Of a DNA stretch of 64,000 nucleotides, positions 17,791-26,333 are shown one piece after another. The stretch is taken from contig OZ241979.1 in assembly GCA_965204235.1 (NCBI GenBank), forward strand, positions 496,001-560,000. The letters are read 5' to 3'. Within the stretch, counting starts at the first letter, position 1, and each line of letters starts with the position of its first letter. The position numbers were made by a program, and so were the translations under genes. Under the pieces are notes generated by a model. That model searched no databases and was not told the origin of the DNA. It was given only the letters and a program-made list of their open reading frames with translations. Source of the DNA: JAJDTQ01 sp965204235 (GTDB lineage Bacteria > Desulfobacterota > Binatia > UBA9968 > JAJDTQ01).

Positions 17791-20723
17791 ACGGGGAGCG
17801 CGAAACGACGGACGGGGAAAAGCCGGCGCCGGGCGGCCTCGGGGAAATCGCGCTCGCCCAGGGCGAGACGTTCATCGGCGGCGGCAACCGGCCCATCCGC
17901 CTGTCCGGTCCCGAGGCGGTGTGGTACGTGGTCGAGGGCGCGGTGGACATATTCGCCGCCCAGCGTTCCGCGGACGATGAGGCGTCGGACTTCAGGCAAC
18001 TCCTGCGCGCCGGCGCCGGCCGGTTGATCTTCAGCGTCGCCGACGAGGGGGACCTCTCCACGTCGGTGTACATCGCCAAGGGGCTCCCCGACACCGAGCT
18101 CCGCTGCGTCCCCCGGACCGCCTTCACCGGACCCCGGGTGGCCGGACTCCTGGCCGATCAGGTCGATGCCTGGGTTACCGACTTCGCCGCGGCCATCGCC
18201 CGGGAAGTGGCGCCGCGCCCGCGCCCCGAGCGCTTCCTGGCCGAGGGCGAGGACGTCGAGGTCACGTCCGAGAACGTGCTGACCACCCGGCACGGCGTGG
18301 TCTGGGTCTCGACCCCGGTGGGCAACGCGGCTTTCCTCGACACCGGCGAGCCCACCGGCGACGGTCCGGGCTTCATCCCCGTCTCGGTCCATAGCTGGAT
18401 ACGGCTGTTCCAGCCCTCCCGGCTCACCGTCACCTCGTCCGCGGCGCTCCAGGCCGACGGCCTGCTGTTCTCCGCCCTGGCCGAGTTCCATCGGCTGGCC
18501 CTGTCCGCGGAGGAGATCAACCGGCGCCTGGTGCTCGTGGACATGGCCAACTTGCAGCGGGCCCAGGTCCAGCGCCGAAGCCGGAGCGAAGAGCGCGCCC
18601 GGGACAGCCTGATCCGCGTCCTGAACGCGCGCCCTTCCCCGGTCGGGGACGACGCCTCGGGCCTGCTGGGCGCCCTGGAGGCGGTGGGCCGCCACGAAGG
18701 CATCCGGTTCCGCGCCCCGCCGCGCCGGAGGGGAACGGACGAACCCCCCGACCTGACGGAGATCCAGCGCGTGTCGGGGGTCCGCGCGCGCAAGGTCAAG
18801 CTCGCTGCCGACGACCGTTGGTGGCGCGGCGACAGCGGCGCCATGCTGGCGTTCCGGCGCGAGTCCGGGAACCCGGTGGCGCTGGTTCCGGGCGTGTCGG
18901 GCCGTTACCGGATGATCGACCCGGAGACGGGCCGTTCGGAGCGGGTGGACGCGGACCTGGCCCGGGACCTCGTTCCCGAGGCGTACTTCTTCTACCGCCC
19001 GCTGCCGCAGGAGGAAGCGGTCCGCCCCGGCGCCCTGTTCCGCTTCGCGTTCCGCGGGCTCGGGAAAGACCTGGCGCGCTTCACCCTGGCCGGACTCCTG
19101 GTGGGCCTCCTGATGCTGACGCCGCCCATCCTGCTCGGCGCCCTGGTGAACCGCGTGATCCCGAGCGGGTCCGGCTGGCAACTCCTGGAGCTGTCGCTGT
19201 CCCTGGTCCTGCTGGCGGTCCTCACCGCGCTCCTGCAGGTCCTCCAGGGAACGGCCCTGATGCGGCTGGAGGCCGCGGCCGCAGCCCGCGTGGGCGCGGC
19301 GCTCTGGGACCGGCTGCTCGGACTGCCGCAGCGGTTCTTTCGCCGCTTCTCCTCCGGTGACCTCACCATGCGCACCATGGCTTTCCAGGGACTGCGCGAC
19401 CAGGTCTCGGGCGTGGTCGGCAACGCCCTCCTGTCGGTGGTCTTCCTCCTGCCGACGTTCCTGCTGCTGTTCCTCTACGACACTCGGATCGGCTGGCTCG
19501 GCCTGGGGCTGGGGCTGGCCACCCTGGGGGTGACCGCGGCCATCGGCGTCCTCCAGCTACCCCACCACCGGCGCCTGCTCGCCATCTCGCGACGGCTTGC
19601 AGGCAGGCTGCTGCAACTGCTGAACGGCGCCAGCAAGCTGCGCTCCACCGGGTCCGAAGGCATCGGGTTCGCCTTGTGGGCCCAGGACTACCGGGAACAG
19701 AAGCAGACCGAGATGCGGCTCGGCAGGCTGAACGAGCACCTGATCGCCTTCCTGGCCGCGGCGCCCCTTCTGGCCGCGGCCGCGGTGTTCGCCGCGGTGA
19801 TGCAGGACGGCCGTCCGGCCCTTCCCATCGGGGACTTCCTCACCATCTACGCAGCGTTCATGGTGTTCCATGCCGCGGTGGCCAGGCTCGGCAGTTCGTT
19901 TTCCGCGGTCGCCGCGGTCATGCCCGCGTTCGAGCAGGCGACCCCGATCCTGGAGTCCACGCCGGAGACCGGCGCCAAGGGCGAGCCGCCGCCGGAACTC
20001 AGCGGCGACATCCACATCGACCACGTGAGGTTCCGCTACTCCGAGGACGGCCCCCTGGTCCTGCAGGACGTCTCCATCCACGCCCGCGCCGGCGAGTTCG
20101 TGGCCGTGGTCGGGGAATCCGGGGCGGGCAAGAGCACCCTGTTCCGGCTCGCCCTCGGACTCGAGACGCCGCTGTCGGGAGCGGTTTACTACGACGGGCG
20201 CGACCTCGCCCGCCTCAACAAGCGGGCGGTGCGCAGCAGGATCAGCATGGTGGCGCAGGACGTGTCGCTGCACCCCGGCACCGTGCTCGAGAACATCATC
20301 GGAGTGTCCGGGGAGCTCACCGAGGAGGACGCTTGGCGGGCGGCCCGCCTGGCCGCGGTGGACGAAGACATCGCCGCCATGCCCATGCGGATGCACACGG
20401 TCACCGGCGACAAGTCCGCGGCGTTCTCGGGTGGGCAGATCCAGCGGATCATGCTGGCCGCGGCGCTGGTCCGGGACCCGATCGTCCTGTTCCTCGACGA
20501 GGCCACCAACTGGCTCGACAACAAGAGCCAGGCGCAAGTGATGCACAGCGTGGCCGAACTGGCCGTCACCCGGTTCGTGACCGCCCACCGCCTGTCCACC
20601 ATCCGCATGGCCAACCGCATCTACGTGCTGCAGGACGGCCAAGTGGCCCAGACGGGCGCCTTCGACGAGTTGATCGAGGTTGACGGCCCCTTCCGCAACC
20701 TGGTCCGCCGGCAGATAGCCTGA
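17787..20723 (+). CDS. second NHLM-type ABC transporter permease/ATPase with long cytoplasmic N-domain
   Basis: 978 aa. The first 420 residues lack membrane helices; their beginning (ETFIGGGNRPIRLSGPEAVWYVVEGAVDIFAAQ) resembles the cyclic-nucleotide-like/cupin-like head of NHLM export ABC proteins. Membrane helices lie at about 430-700. The ATPase domain has Walker A GESGAGKST (about 776), FSGGQIQRIMLAAAL (about 880) and Walker B VLFLDEATNWLD. No C39 peptidase is present. TTG start overlaps the upstream stop (TTGA). With HlyD and the C39 protein it makes the standard three-gene NHLM export set. It ends 20 bp from the convergent biosynthetic operon. Confidence 0.9.
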   Translation: MNGERETTDGEKPAPGGLGEIALAQGETFIGGGNRPIRLSGPEAVWYVVEGAVDIFAAQRSADDEASDFRQLLRAGAGRLIFSVADEGDLSTSVYIAKGLPDTELRCVPRTAFTGPRVAGLLADQVDAWVTDFAAAIAREVAPRPRPERFLAEGEDVEVTSENVLTTRHGVVWVSTPVGNAAFLDTGEPTGDGPGFIPVSVHSWIRLFQPSRLTVTSSAALQADGLLFSALAEFHRLALSAEEINRRLVLVDMANLQRAQVQRRSRSEERARDSLIRVLNARPSPVGDDASGLLGALEAVGRHEGIRFRAPPRRRGTDEPPDLTEIQRVSGVRARKVKLAADDRWWRGDSGAMLAFRRESGNPVALVPGVSGRYRMIDPETGRSERVDADLARDLVPEAYFFYRPLPQEEAVRPGALFRFAFRGLGKDLARFTLAGLLVGLLMLTPPILLGALVNRVIPSGSGWQLLELSLSLVLLAVLTALLQVLQGTALMRLEAAAAARVGAALWDRLLGLPQRFFRRFSSGDLTMRTMAFQGLRDQVSGVVGNALLSVVFLLPTFLLLFLYDTRIGWLGLGLGLATLGVTAAIGVLQLPHHRRLLAISRRLAGRLLQLLNGASKLRSTGSEGIGFALWAQDYREQKQTEMRLGRLNEHLIAFLAAAPLLAAAAVFAAVMQDGRPALPIGDFLTIYAAFMVFHAAVARLGSSFSAVAAVMPAFEQATPILESTPETGAKGEPPPELSGDIHIDHVRFRYSEDGPLVLQDVSIHARAGEFVAVVGESGAGKSTLFRLALGLETPLSGAVYYDGRDLARLNKRAVRSRISMVAQDVSLHPGTVLENIIGVSGELTEEDAWRAARLAAVDEDIAAMPMRMHTVTGDKSAAFSGGQIQRIMLAAALVRDPIVLFLDEATNWLDNKSQAQVMHSVAELAVTRFVTAHRLSTIRMANRIYVLQDGQVAQTGAFDELIEVDGPFRNLVRRQIA

Positions 20724-20742
20724 GCGTCGGCGCCGCCCCGCG

Positions 20743-21906
20743 TCACTCCGGGAAAAGCCTCCGGCCGCATGCCCCGGGGAGGCGGGCTGCTTCGATACGG
20801 TCCGATGAACGCCCGTCTTCGGCGGCCGGCGCCGGGACCCGGTCCTGCGCGAGGGAGCAGGCCATGCCGGCGTAGGCCTTGGCGGCGACCCCGGCGTCGG
20901 TGACCGTGAACTTGACGTGGTTGACGCCCTTATGGACGAGGAACACGCCCCCGCGGTCGTACATCTTGTCGAGCGCGCACCACTGAAGCAGTCCCCGCGC
21001 CTTCGCCGGCAGGCACCAGCCATGCCGCGCCAGCCGCTCCACCACCGGACGCCAGTCGCTCCGCCCCGTGGTGAGCCAACTGTCCAGGCTGTCGCTCCAG
21101 GAGCCCGCGTGGTACAGCTCCAGGCCGAGCCGGGGCAACAACCCCGCGGCGGCCACGTCCACCGACAGCCGGAACCGGGGCAACACCTCCCCCAGCTCGG
21201 TCAGGATCTCCGTCGCCGGGCGGACCGACCCGCGCCGGCCCCACCGCTCCAGCACCCCGGCAACCTCGCCGCGCCCGATCTCCTGGACCACCAGCCGCAC
21301 CGCCCGCGGCGCCCGGCCCGGCAGCGCTCCGACGTGGCGGACCCTGCCCCCCGGCGGCAACGCCGCCAGCACCCGCGCCACCGAGCGCCGCAGCTCCCCG
21401 TCGTCGGTCCAGCCCACCGCGTGCGCCAGCGCGGCGATCGGCAAGGGCTGCGGGCGGCCATGCGGCTCGGGCTCCTCCGGGAGCCGCACCTTCAGGAACA
21501 CGCCCGGCTCCGGCTGCCGGTCGGCCGGCGTCTCGACCAGGTCGTATTCGAGCATCGTCCCGGCGATGCAACCGTGCAATGGGGAGTCGGCCTGCCCGAC
21601 CTCGACGAGATACCGGGCCAGCGCCGCTGCCGCGGAGCCCGGACGAGCGCCCTCGCCGCGGCCGATGAAGCGCCGCGCGAGCGGGCTCCCCGTCCTGACG
21701 ACCAGGAACAGGTCCGCCGCGGGCGCGTCTTCACCGAGCCGGAACTCGTAACCGAGGGGCGTTGCCGGACCGGCGTCGGGCAACCCTGCGACACAGGCCA
21801 GCACCCGGTCCCATCCGGGACCGTCGAGCAAGGCGGGCGGTATCAGCCGGCGGAGTTCCGCGAGCATCGCCCCCGCGGTGCGGCCCGCGGGATGCTCCGG
21901 ACTCAC
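20743..21906 (-). CDS. unrecognised RiPP-cluster protein, paralogue B
   Basis: 387 aa, no family recognised. It is a paralogue of the protein at 23947-25071: both share (F/Y)EFRLGE, ADLF, PGSAAA, GTxLEYDL, GVFL, ALPGRAP(R/K)A, a PRLGLELY segment, GWCL(P/A)AKA and a C-terminal GxNHVKxxV...AKAYxGM block. No membrane segment or signal is evident, so it is probably cytosolic. Last gene of the minus-strand operon: GTG start overlaps the JmjC gene stop (GTGA). Position and duplication beside two precursor peptides suggest one paralogue per precursor, as a maturation enzyme or peptide-binding partner; this is inference. Confidence 0.75.
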   Translation of the reverse strand: MSPEHPAGRTAGAMLAELRRLIPPALLDGPGWDRVLACVAGLPDAGPATPLGYEFRLGEDAPAADLFLVVRTGSPLARRFIGRGEGARPGSAAAALARYLVEVGQADSPLHGCIAGTMLEYDLVETPADRQPEPGVFLKVRLPEEPEPHGRPQPLPIAALAHAVGWTDDGELRRSVARVLAALPPGGRVRHVGALPGRAPRAVRLVVQEIGRGEVAGVLERWGRRGSVRPATEILTELGEVLPRFRLSVDVAAAGLLPRLGLELYHAGSWSDSLDSWLTTGRSDWRPVVERLARHGWCLPAKARGLLQWCALDKMYDRGGVFLVHKGVNHVKFTVTDAGVAAKAYAGMACSLAQDRVPAPAAEDGRSSDRIEAARLPGACGRRLFPE

Positions 21907-23267
21907 CCGACCTCCGGCCCGGAGGCCGGGGGTACGGCGTACGCGACTCCCCGCGTCACCAGCAGCCTGAGGAACTCATCGGCCAACTCTGCCGAAGCTC
22001 CCTCGGGGACCGTTTCCCGGAAGGCGGCCACGCGCACGCTCCCGCCCCGCAGCAGCGGGGCCAGCAACTCCATGCAACGGCCGTCGAAAGTCCAGCGATA
22101 GCCGTTGGCCTCCAGCACCGCCTCCCCGTCGGCGTTCCGCTCCAGGGTCGCCCGTCGAGCGCCCCGGAGCCGGACCCCGTAACGCTCCCAATCGGGAGAC
22201 TTCCAGGGATCCATGCGGGGGCCGAGGCTCGTCCGGGGGATCTCGGACCACATGGAGCGCAACTGGCCGCGGAACTTCCGTCCCGCGTCGTCCTGGAGTT
22301 CCCCGAGGATGAGGTCCCTGAGCGCTGCGTAGTGGGCGTCGCCGGTCCGGTCCGTGGGGTGGGGGAGATCCCGGCGGAACGTCTCGTGGCGGGTGAGCCT
22401 GCCGGAGAGCCACTCCATGAAGTCGAGGCCGGTGACCGGGAGGACGCTGCACGTGAGGTGCAGGCTGCCCGCGCCGTCTCCCCCGTCGTCGTCCCGGGTG
22501 CGGGCATCGTGCCACCACCCCCGCGGGAGGTAGAGGACGTCACCCGACCGGACCACCTCGCTCCACACCGCATCCCGAGGCGGCTCCACGTTCGGTTCCG
22601 AATCCAGGGTCAGCGGAAAGCGCCTCGTTTCGCCGTAAACCCGCCAACGCTTGGCGCCGGCCACCTGCAGCACGAACACGTCGTGGTCGTCCCAGTGCGT
22701 GGCAAAGCCGGGGGTCGCCGTCCAGGATGCGTAGAGGTTGATCCCGGTGTAGCCGCCCAGGACCTCCTCGATTGCGTCGGCCACGGGGCGGAGAGGGGGA
22801 TGGACCTCCTGGATGCCCGGCATGACCAGGCTGGCGCCCTTGCGGAGGAAGGCCGTGAGCCGCCCGTCGTCGAGGCAGCGTTCGTTCGGGCCTCCCCTCC
22901 TCGTTCTCCATCCGTGGCCGAACGGCGGCGTGGTGTAGTAACGCTCGGCAACCGGTCTGCCGTCCTGCACGAGATGCATCCGGTCGCGCCACGCGCCCGA
23001 GGACAGCAGCGCGTTGAGCGCCTCCCAGGTGCAAAGGGATGCGAAACGCGGGCCCTCCGCCCGGAACAGCACCGGACGTTTGTCCCGGTAGCGGGTGTCG
23101 AGGAACTCCTGCGCGGCGAGGGGCCGGACGAGGCCCTCGAACCCGGACGCCGGTCCGTAACGACCCGCATCGGCAACCAGCACCTCCACCGGACCGGCGC
23201 CTTGGGGGGCGGTCTCCGCAGGGTGCGCTTCCGCGCCGGACCCTCCGAGCGCCGCGGGGTCGGTCAT
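21903..23267 (-). CDS. JmjC/cupin-4 Fe(II)/2-oxoglutarate oxygenase-like protein
   Basis: 454 aa. The N-terminal half has RPVLFRAEGP...CTWEALNALL. The double-stranded beta-helix shows ATHWDDHDVFVLQVAGAKRW, where His, then Asp two residues on, are the expected iron ligands, and a distal His in GDVLYLPRGWWHDA. The C-terminal 180 residues look like the winged-helix/dimerisation part of ROXA/MINA-type cupin-4 proteins. These enzymes hydroxylate protein side chains (Arg, His); JmjC-like hydroxylases also occur in proteusin pathways. The ATG at 23267 overlaps the upstream 73-aa gene (ATGA). Likely modifies the NHLP peptides. Confidence 0.85.
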   Translation of the reverse strand: MTDPAALGGSGAEAHPAETAPQGAGPVEVLVADAGRYGPASGFEGLVRPLAAQEFLDTRYRDKRPVLFRAEGPRFASLCTWEALNALLSSGAWRDRMHLVQDGRPVAERYYTTPPFGHGWRTRRGGPNERCLDDGRLTAFLRKGASLVMPGIQEVHPPLRPVADAIEEVLGGYTGINLYASWTATPGFATHWDDHDVFVLQVAGAKRWRVYGETRRFPLTLDSEPNVEPPRDAVWSEVVRSGDVLYLPRGWWHDARTRDDDGGDGAGSLHLTCSVLPVTGLDFMEWLSGRLTRHETFRRDLPHPTDRTGDAHYAALRDLILGELQDDAGRKFRGQLRSMWSEIPRTSLGPRMDPWKSPDWERYGVRLRGARRATLERNADGEAVLEANGYRWTFDGRCMELLAPLLRGGSVRVAAFRETVPEGASAELADEFLRLLVTRGVAYAVPPASGPEVG

Positions 23268-23485
23268 GCTCCGCCCTTCTGTCCCGACGCCTTCGCGGGT
23301 TCCCCTTTCTCCGCGGCGGCGTCCGGGGCAGGAAGGTTCGGGACGATCTCGATGCTGATACGCGGAACCGGCCCGGGGCTGTCCCCGAACAGCACCCGAA
23401 GGGAATCCGCTTCCTGCCGGAAGGCCGCGTGGTGGGCGAGGCACACGATGGGCCTCCCGTCCCGCAGAAGGTCCCGTTCGTTCAT
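23264..23485 (-). CDS. small unrecognised protein (73 aa) in the RiPP operon
   Basis: It begins MNERDLLRDGRPIVCLAHHAA and ends with a disordered-looking, Lys/Gly/Ala-rich tail. It has one Cys (residue 16) and no hydrophobic segment. The stop overlaps the JmjC start (ATGA), and it lies 43 bp after the NHLP precursor 1 gene, so expression with the operon is well supported even though no family is recognised. It is not an NHLP leader. Possible roles are an accessory or recognition peptide for the oxygenase, or a non-NHLP precursor. Confidence 0.6.
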   Translation of the reverse strand: MNERDLLRDGRPIVCLAHHAAFRQEADSLRVLFGDSPGPVPRISIEIVPNLPAPDAAAEKGEPAKASGQKGGA

Positions 23486-23528
23486 CCTGCCCGGACCTCT
23501 TCCACGCAGACCGAGTCGAGCGGTCGGG

Positions 23529-23828
23529 CTAGCCGTCCCATATCGTGAGCTCATCCCTGATGTTGTCCCACGCGGTTCTCTGGGATCCCGTCACCTGCCG
23601 CAGTTCGGCCTCGCCGAGCTCCGACGGCGGCGGAAGCACCAGATGGCTGGTGTCCGGGCCGTCTTCGTGCACCGAGACGGTGAAGCCGGCGGGAATCGTC
23701 AGGTCCAGCTCTTCCTCGATGGCCGCCTTCGGGTCGGCGAGCAGCCGGGCGCGGAACGCCTCGTCCTCGGTCGCCTTCTCGACCAACCGGGTACGCAACT
23801 CACTTACGGTCCTGGCCTTGGAACTCAT
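23529..23828 (-). CDS. NHLP-family RiPP precursor peptide 1
   Basis: 99 aa. The nitrile-hydratase-alpha-like leader is plain: EDEAFRARLLADPKAAIEEEL then IPAGFTVSVHEDGPDTSHLVLPPPSELGEAELRQVTG. Cleavage at the TG/S position would leave a core near QRTAWDNIRDELTIWDG. The usual GG is replaced by GS, which is unusual. Start: ATG at 23828 with AGGAGG eight bases upstream; a GTG three codons earlier overlaps that ribosome-binding site. A 9-bp hairpin lies 45 bp upstream. Confidence 0.88.
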   Translation of the reverse strand: MSSKARTVSELRTRLVEKATEDEAFRARLLADPKAAIEEELDLTIPAGFTVSVHEDGPDTSHLVLPPPSELGEAELRQVTGSQRTAWDNIRDELTIWDG

Positions 23829-23872
23829 GATCTTCACCTCCTGTCAAGGTTCGAGTGTCCGCGTTTCGCGTT

Positions 23873-23907
23873 CCAGCCGCCCACCGCCCCTCCGCAGAGG
23901 CGGCTGG
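23873..23907 (-). promoter_or_regulatory. hairpin between RiPP paralogue A and precursor 1
   Basis: A 9-bp perfect stem (CCAGCCGCC with GGCGGCTGG) and 17-nt loop sits between the stop of paralogue A and the ribosome-binding site of precursor 1. There is no clean poly-U run, so it is more likely an mRNA stability or processing hairpin that raises precursor expression, or a partial terminator, than a full terminator. Confidence 0.4.
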
Positions 23908-23946
23908 CAAGGTACGGAACGCCCCGTCTTTCCCGTCCATCCCGTT

Positions 23947-25071
23947 TCATTCTCCCGTCGGTTGCGGCGCCGGATACGGACGGATGTCCATGCCGCAGTA
24001 TGCCTTCGCCACCGTTCGAACGCCCGCTTCGACGACGACCTTGACGTGGTTGATGCCCTGACGGACGAGGCGCACCCCTTCCCCGTCGAGCAGCCGCTCG
24101 GCGCCCGGCCAGCGTCGCAATCCGTCGGCTTTCGCGGCAAGGCACCAGCCCCGCTCCACGATCCGGTCGATGAAGGGGTTCCACCCCGTACGATCGACCG
24201 CGAACCATTTCAGGGGGCGGTACAGTTCCAAGCCGAGCCGCGGGCCCAACCCCTGCGCGGTCACGTCCATGCTGACGGCGACGTAGGCGACGAGGTCGTC
24301 CACGAAGGCGAGCGCCTCCGCCGCGGCGGCGGTGGGGCCCGGCCATTCCAGCCGCTCCAGCAGGCCGGGAACATCCTCCCCGGCGACGCCCTTGAGGAGG
24401 ATCCGGAACGCCTTGGGGGCACGCCCCGGCAGGGCCCCCGCCTGGAACACGTAGCCCGTTTCCGGCAGGGCCGCGAAGACGCGCTCCACCTTTCGGAGAA
24501 CCTCCTCCCGGCTACTCCAGCCGACCATCGCGGCAAGGGCCGCGAGCAGGCCCTCGGGATCCGAATGCTCGACGAAACCCTCCCGCGACCCGGGGGCGGA
24601 CCTCCGGGGCGCGAGGAAGACCCCGGGTAACGGAGACGGTCCGCCCGGCGCGAGCCCGGAGAGGTCGTATTCCAGCACCGTTCCCACCACGGAACACGCG
24701 AGGAACGATTCCGGATCCGCGGCCTGTTCCCGAAGTCCGGCCCCGAGGCCCGCGGCCGCGGATCCCGGCTCGGCGCGCGCGCCCTCGCAGATGTAGTGCC
24801 GCGACAGGTCCGAGCCGGGCAACACGGCCACGAAGAGGTCCGCGTCCCGGCTCGCTTCCCCGAGACGGAACTCGAAACCGAAATGGGCGTCGGCCACGGA
24901 GCGGGGCAGCGACCGCGCCCGAGCCAGCAGACGCTCCCAGCCCGCGAAGTCCACCAGCGCGGTGGGGAACAGGGCACGGCACTCGACGAGGACCGACGCG
25001 AAGGCGCCGCCCCGGTCCTCCGCCAGCCGGCCGTCGTCCACCCTCACGGTCTGGACCTCCATCCTCGACAT
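23947..25071 (-). CDS. unrecognised RiPP-cluster protein, paralogue A
   Basis: 374 aa, paralogous to 20743-21906 along its whole length. Shared blocks: FGFEFRLGE and DADLFVAVLPGS (about 55-85), PGSAAAGLG, GTVLEYDLSGL, GVFLAPR, a middle SREEVLRKVERVFAALPETG, ALPGRAPKAFR, GLGPRLGLELY, RGWCLAAKADGLR and GINHVKVVVEAG followed by AKAYCGM. No known enzyme motif is recognised. The sequential order precursor 2, paralogue A, precursor 1, small ORF, JmjC, paralogue B suggests that each precursor has a dedicated copy. ATG at 25071 with GGGAG upstream. Confidence 0.75.
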   Translation of the reverse strand: MSRMEVQTVRVDDGRLAEDRGGAFASVLVECRALFPTALVDFAGWERLLARARSLPRSVADAHFGFEFRLGEASRDADLFVAVLPGSDLSRHYICEGARAEPGSAAAGLGAGLREQAADPESFLACSVVGTVLEYDLSGLAPGGPSPLPGVFLAPRRSAPGSREGFVEHSDPEGLLAALAAMVGWSSREEVLRKVERVFAALPETGYVFQAGALPGRAPKAFRILLKGVAGEDVPGLLERLEWPGPTAAAAEALAFVDDLVAYVAVSMDVTAQGLGPRLGLELYRPLKWFAVDRTGWNPFIDRIVERGWCLAAKADGLRRWPGAERLLDGEGVRLVRQGINHVKVVVEAGVRTVAKAYCGMDIRPYPAPQPTGE

Positions 25072-25106
25072 CGCTTCGGTCTCCCGTCGGAGGCGACTCC
25101 TGGAAG

Positions 25107-25379
25107 TCAGTCGTCCCAGAACGAGGACGCCGCCGTGCGCCCGCCCGCCGCCTGGCTCAGATCGCCCTCGCCGAGCTCCGCGAGCGGCGGAAGCACCAAA
25201 TGGCTGGTGTTCTCCACGTCCTCGTGCACCTCGATGGTGAAACCCTCGGGAATCTCGATCCCCAACTCTTCCTCGATGGCGGCCTTCGGCGCGGCGAGCA
25301 ACCGGGCGCGGAACGCCTCGTCCACGGTCGCCTTCTCGGTCACGTACTCGCGCAGTTCACCGAAGGTCATGTCGCTCAT
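25107..25379 (-). CDS. NHLP-family RiPP precursor peptide 2
   Basis: 90 aa. Leader: TVDEAFRARLLAAPKAAIEEEL then IEIPEGFTIEVHEDVENTSHLVLPPLAELGEGDLSQAAGG. The double-glycine gives a predicted 10-residue core, RTAASSFWDD. It is first in the minus-strand operon, directly behind a near-consensus promoter, with a purine-rich AAGGAAGGGG ribosome-binding region. Its leader is highly similar to that of precursor 1. Confidence 0.92.
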   Translation of the reverse strand: MSDMTFGELREYVTEKATVDEAFRARLLAAPKAAIEEELGIEIPEGFTIEVHEDVENTSHLVLPPLAELGEGDLSQAAGGRTAASSFWDD

Positions 25380-25417
25380 GAAACCCCTTCCTTTGCCGAC
25401 GACCCCACGACAGGGAC

Positions 25418-25446
25418 AGTATAGTGAAACCCCACTCCAACGTCAA
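25418..25446 (-). promoter_or_regulatory. sigma-70 promoter of the RiPP biosynthetic operon
   Basis: On the minus strand TTGACG (25446-25441), a 17-bp spacer and TATACT (25423-25418). The predicted transcript starts about 30 bases upstream of the precursor 2 ATG. It is among the best promoter matches in this GC-rich window. Confidence 0.75.
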
Positions 25447-25505
25447 TACTCTTACGCTCGAAACGTGGGCTATCCGGGTTTTCCGTGGAACGCCCCCATG
25501 GGTCG

Positions 25506-26333
25506 TCATCCCTGCGTACCCGACCGCTTTCCGCGGGCGCCGTGCGCGGCCACCACATGGAACAGGTCGTACACGATCCTGGCCTGCGGACAGTGGCGCC
25601 GCACCTCCGGCTCGTACGCGCTGTCCATGTCCATGGACACCGCCTTGATGGCCTTGCAGCCGGCGGCGCCCAGGAGCTCGAAGAACGGCCGTACGTCTTC
25701 CCGGCTGCGCCCTTTGCCCACCCACAACACGCGCCGGGTCACCGCATCGGTAATCACCGTGGCAAGCTTCTGCACCGGGTGCAGCGAGAACTCGTCCATC
25801 ACCAGCCGAGTCACCCCGCGCAAGTCCACCGGTCCGACCGCGCGTTGCAAGTACCCCCTGTCCAGGTCGCGCACCGCGTCCCACCCCAACCGATAGTGCT
25901 GCGCCACCTGCTTGATGGTCATCACCGTGCACAACTGCGCCACGTTGTCGGCCAGCCGTTGCGTCACCCGCGCATAGCGGGCCAGCCAGCGCAACCGTTC
26001 CAGCCTGGGACCGCAGCGCGGACACGCCAGCCGCCGCCGCCGCAGCGCCAGGGTCACGGGCGCGTCGAGGATGGGCAGGTCGCGCACCCGGCGCCGCTCG
26101 TACCCGTGCACGGCCGCCACTTCCTGGCCGCAGCCGGTGCAGGTCCCGGGCCGCCCTGCAACCGGGTCGAGCTCGATTTCGACCATCCCGCGGCTTCGCC
26201 CGGCCGCTACCACTTCGTAGCCTTCCCAGTCTCCGAGGACTTCCTCGATCCCGATCCCTGCCAACCGGTCACCTCCCGTGGTCCGTCGTTCCCGTCCGAC
26301 CCTCCACAGCTTAGCGGCCATGCCGCGGCCCAT
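25506..26333 (-). pseudogene. truncated ISL3-family transposase
   Basis: About 270 codons. The N-terminal zinc finger CTGCGQE...CPRCGPR, the helical DNA-binding part and the first part of the DDE domain remain: VMDEFSLHPVQKLATVITDAVTRRVLWV and VSMDMDSAYEPEVRRHCPQ, then YDLFHVVA. The reading changes right after this and stops at 25506; the last third of the catalytic domain, including the final acidic residue, is missing. No terminal inverted repeats were found. It begins at the RND gene stop (TGATG). Remnant of an insertion at the edge of the RiPP locus. Confidence 0.82.

Noticed and set aside
17787..18900. Second C39 peptidase domain in the 978-aa ABC protein
   Set aside because: No Cys-His-Asp triad is present; the region looks like the long cytoplasmic head of NHLM transporters.
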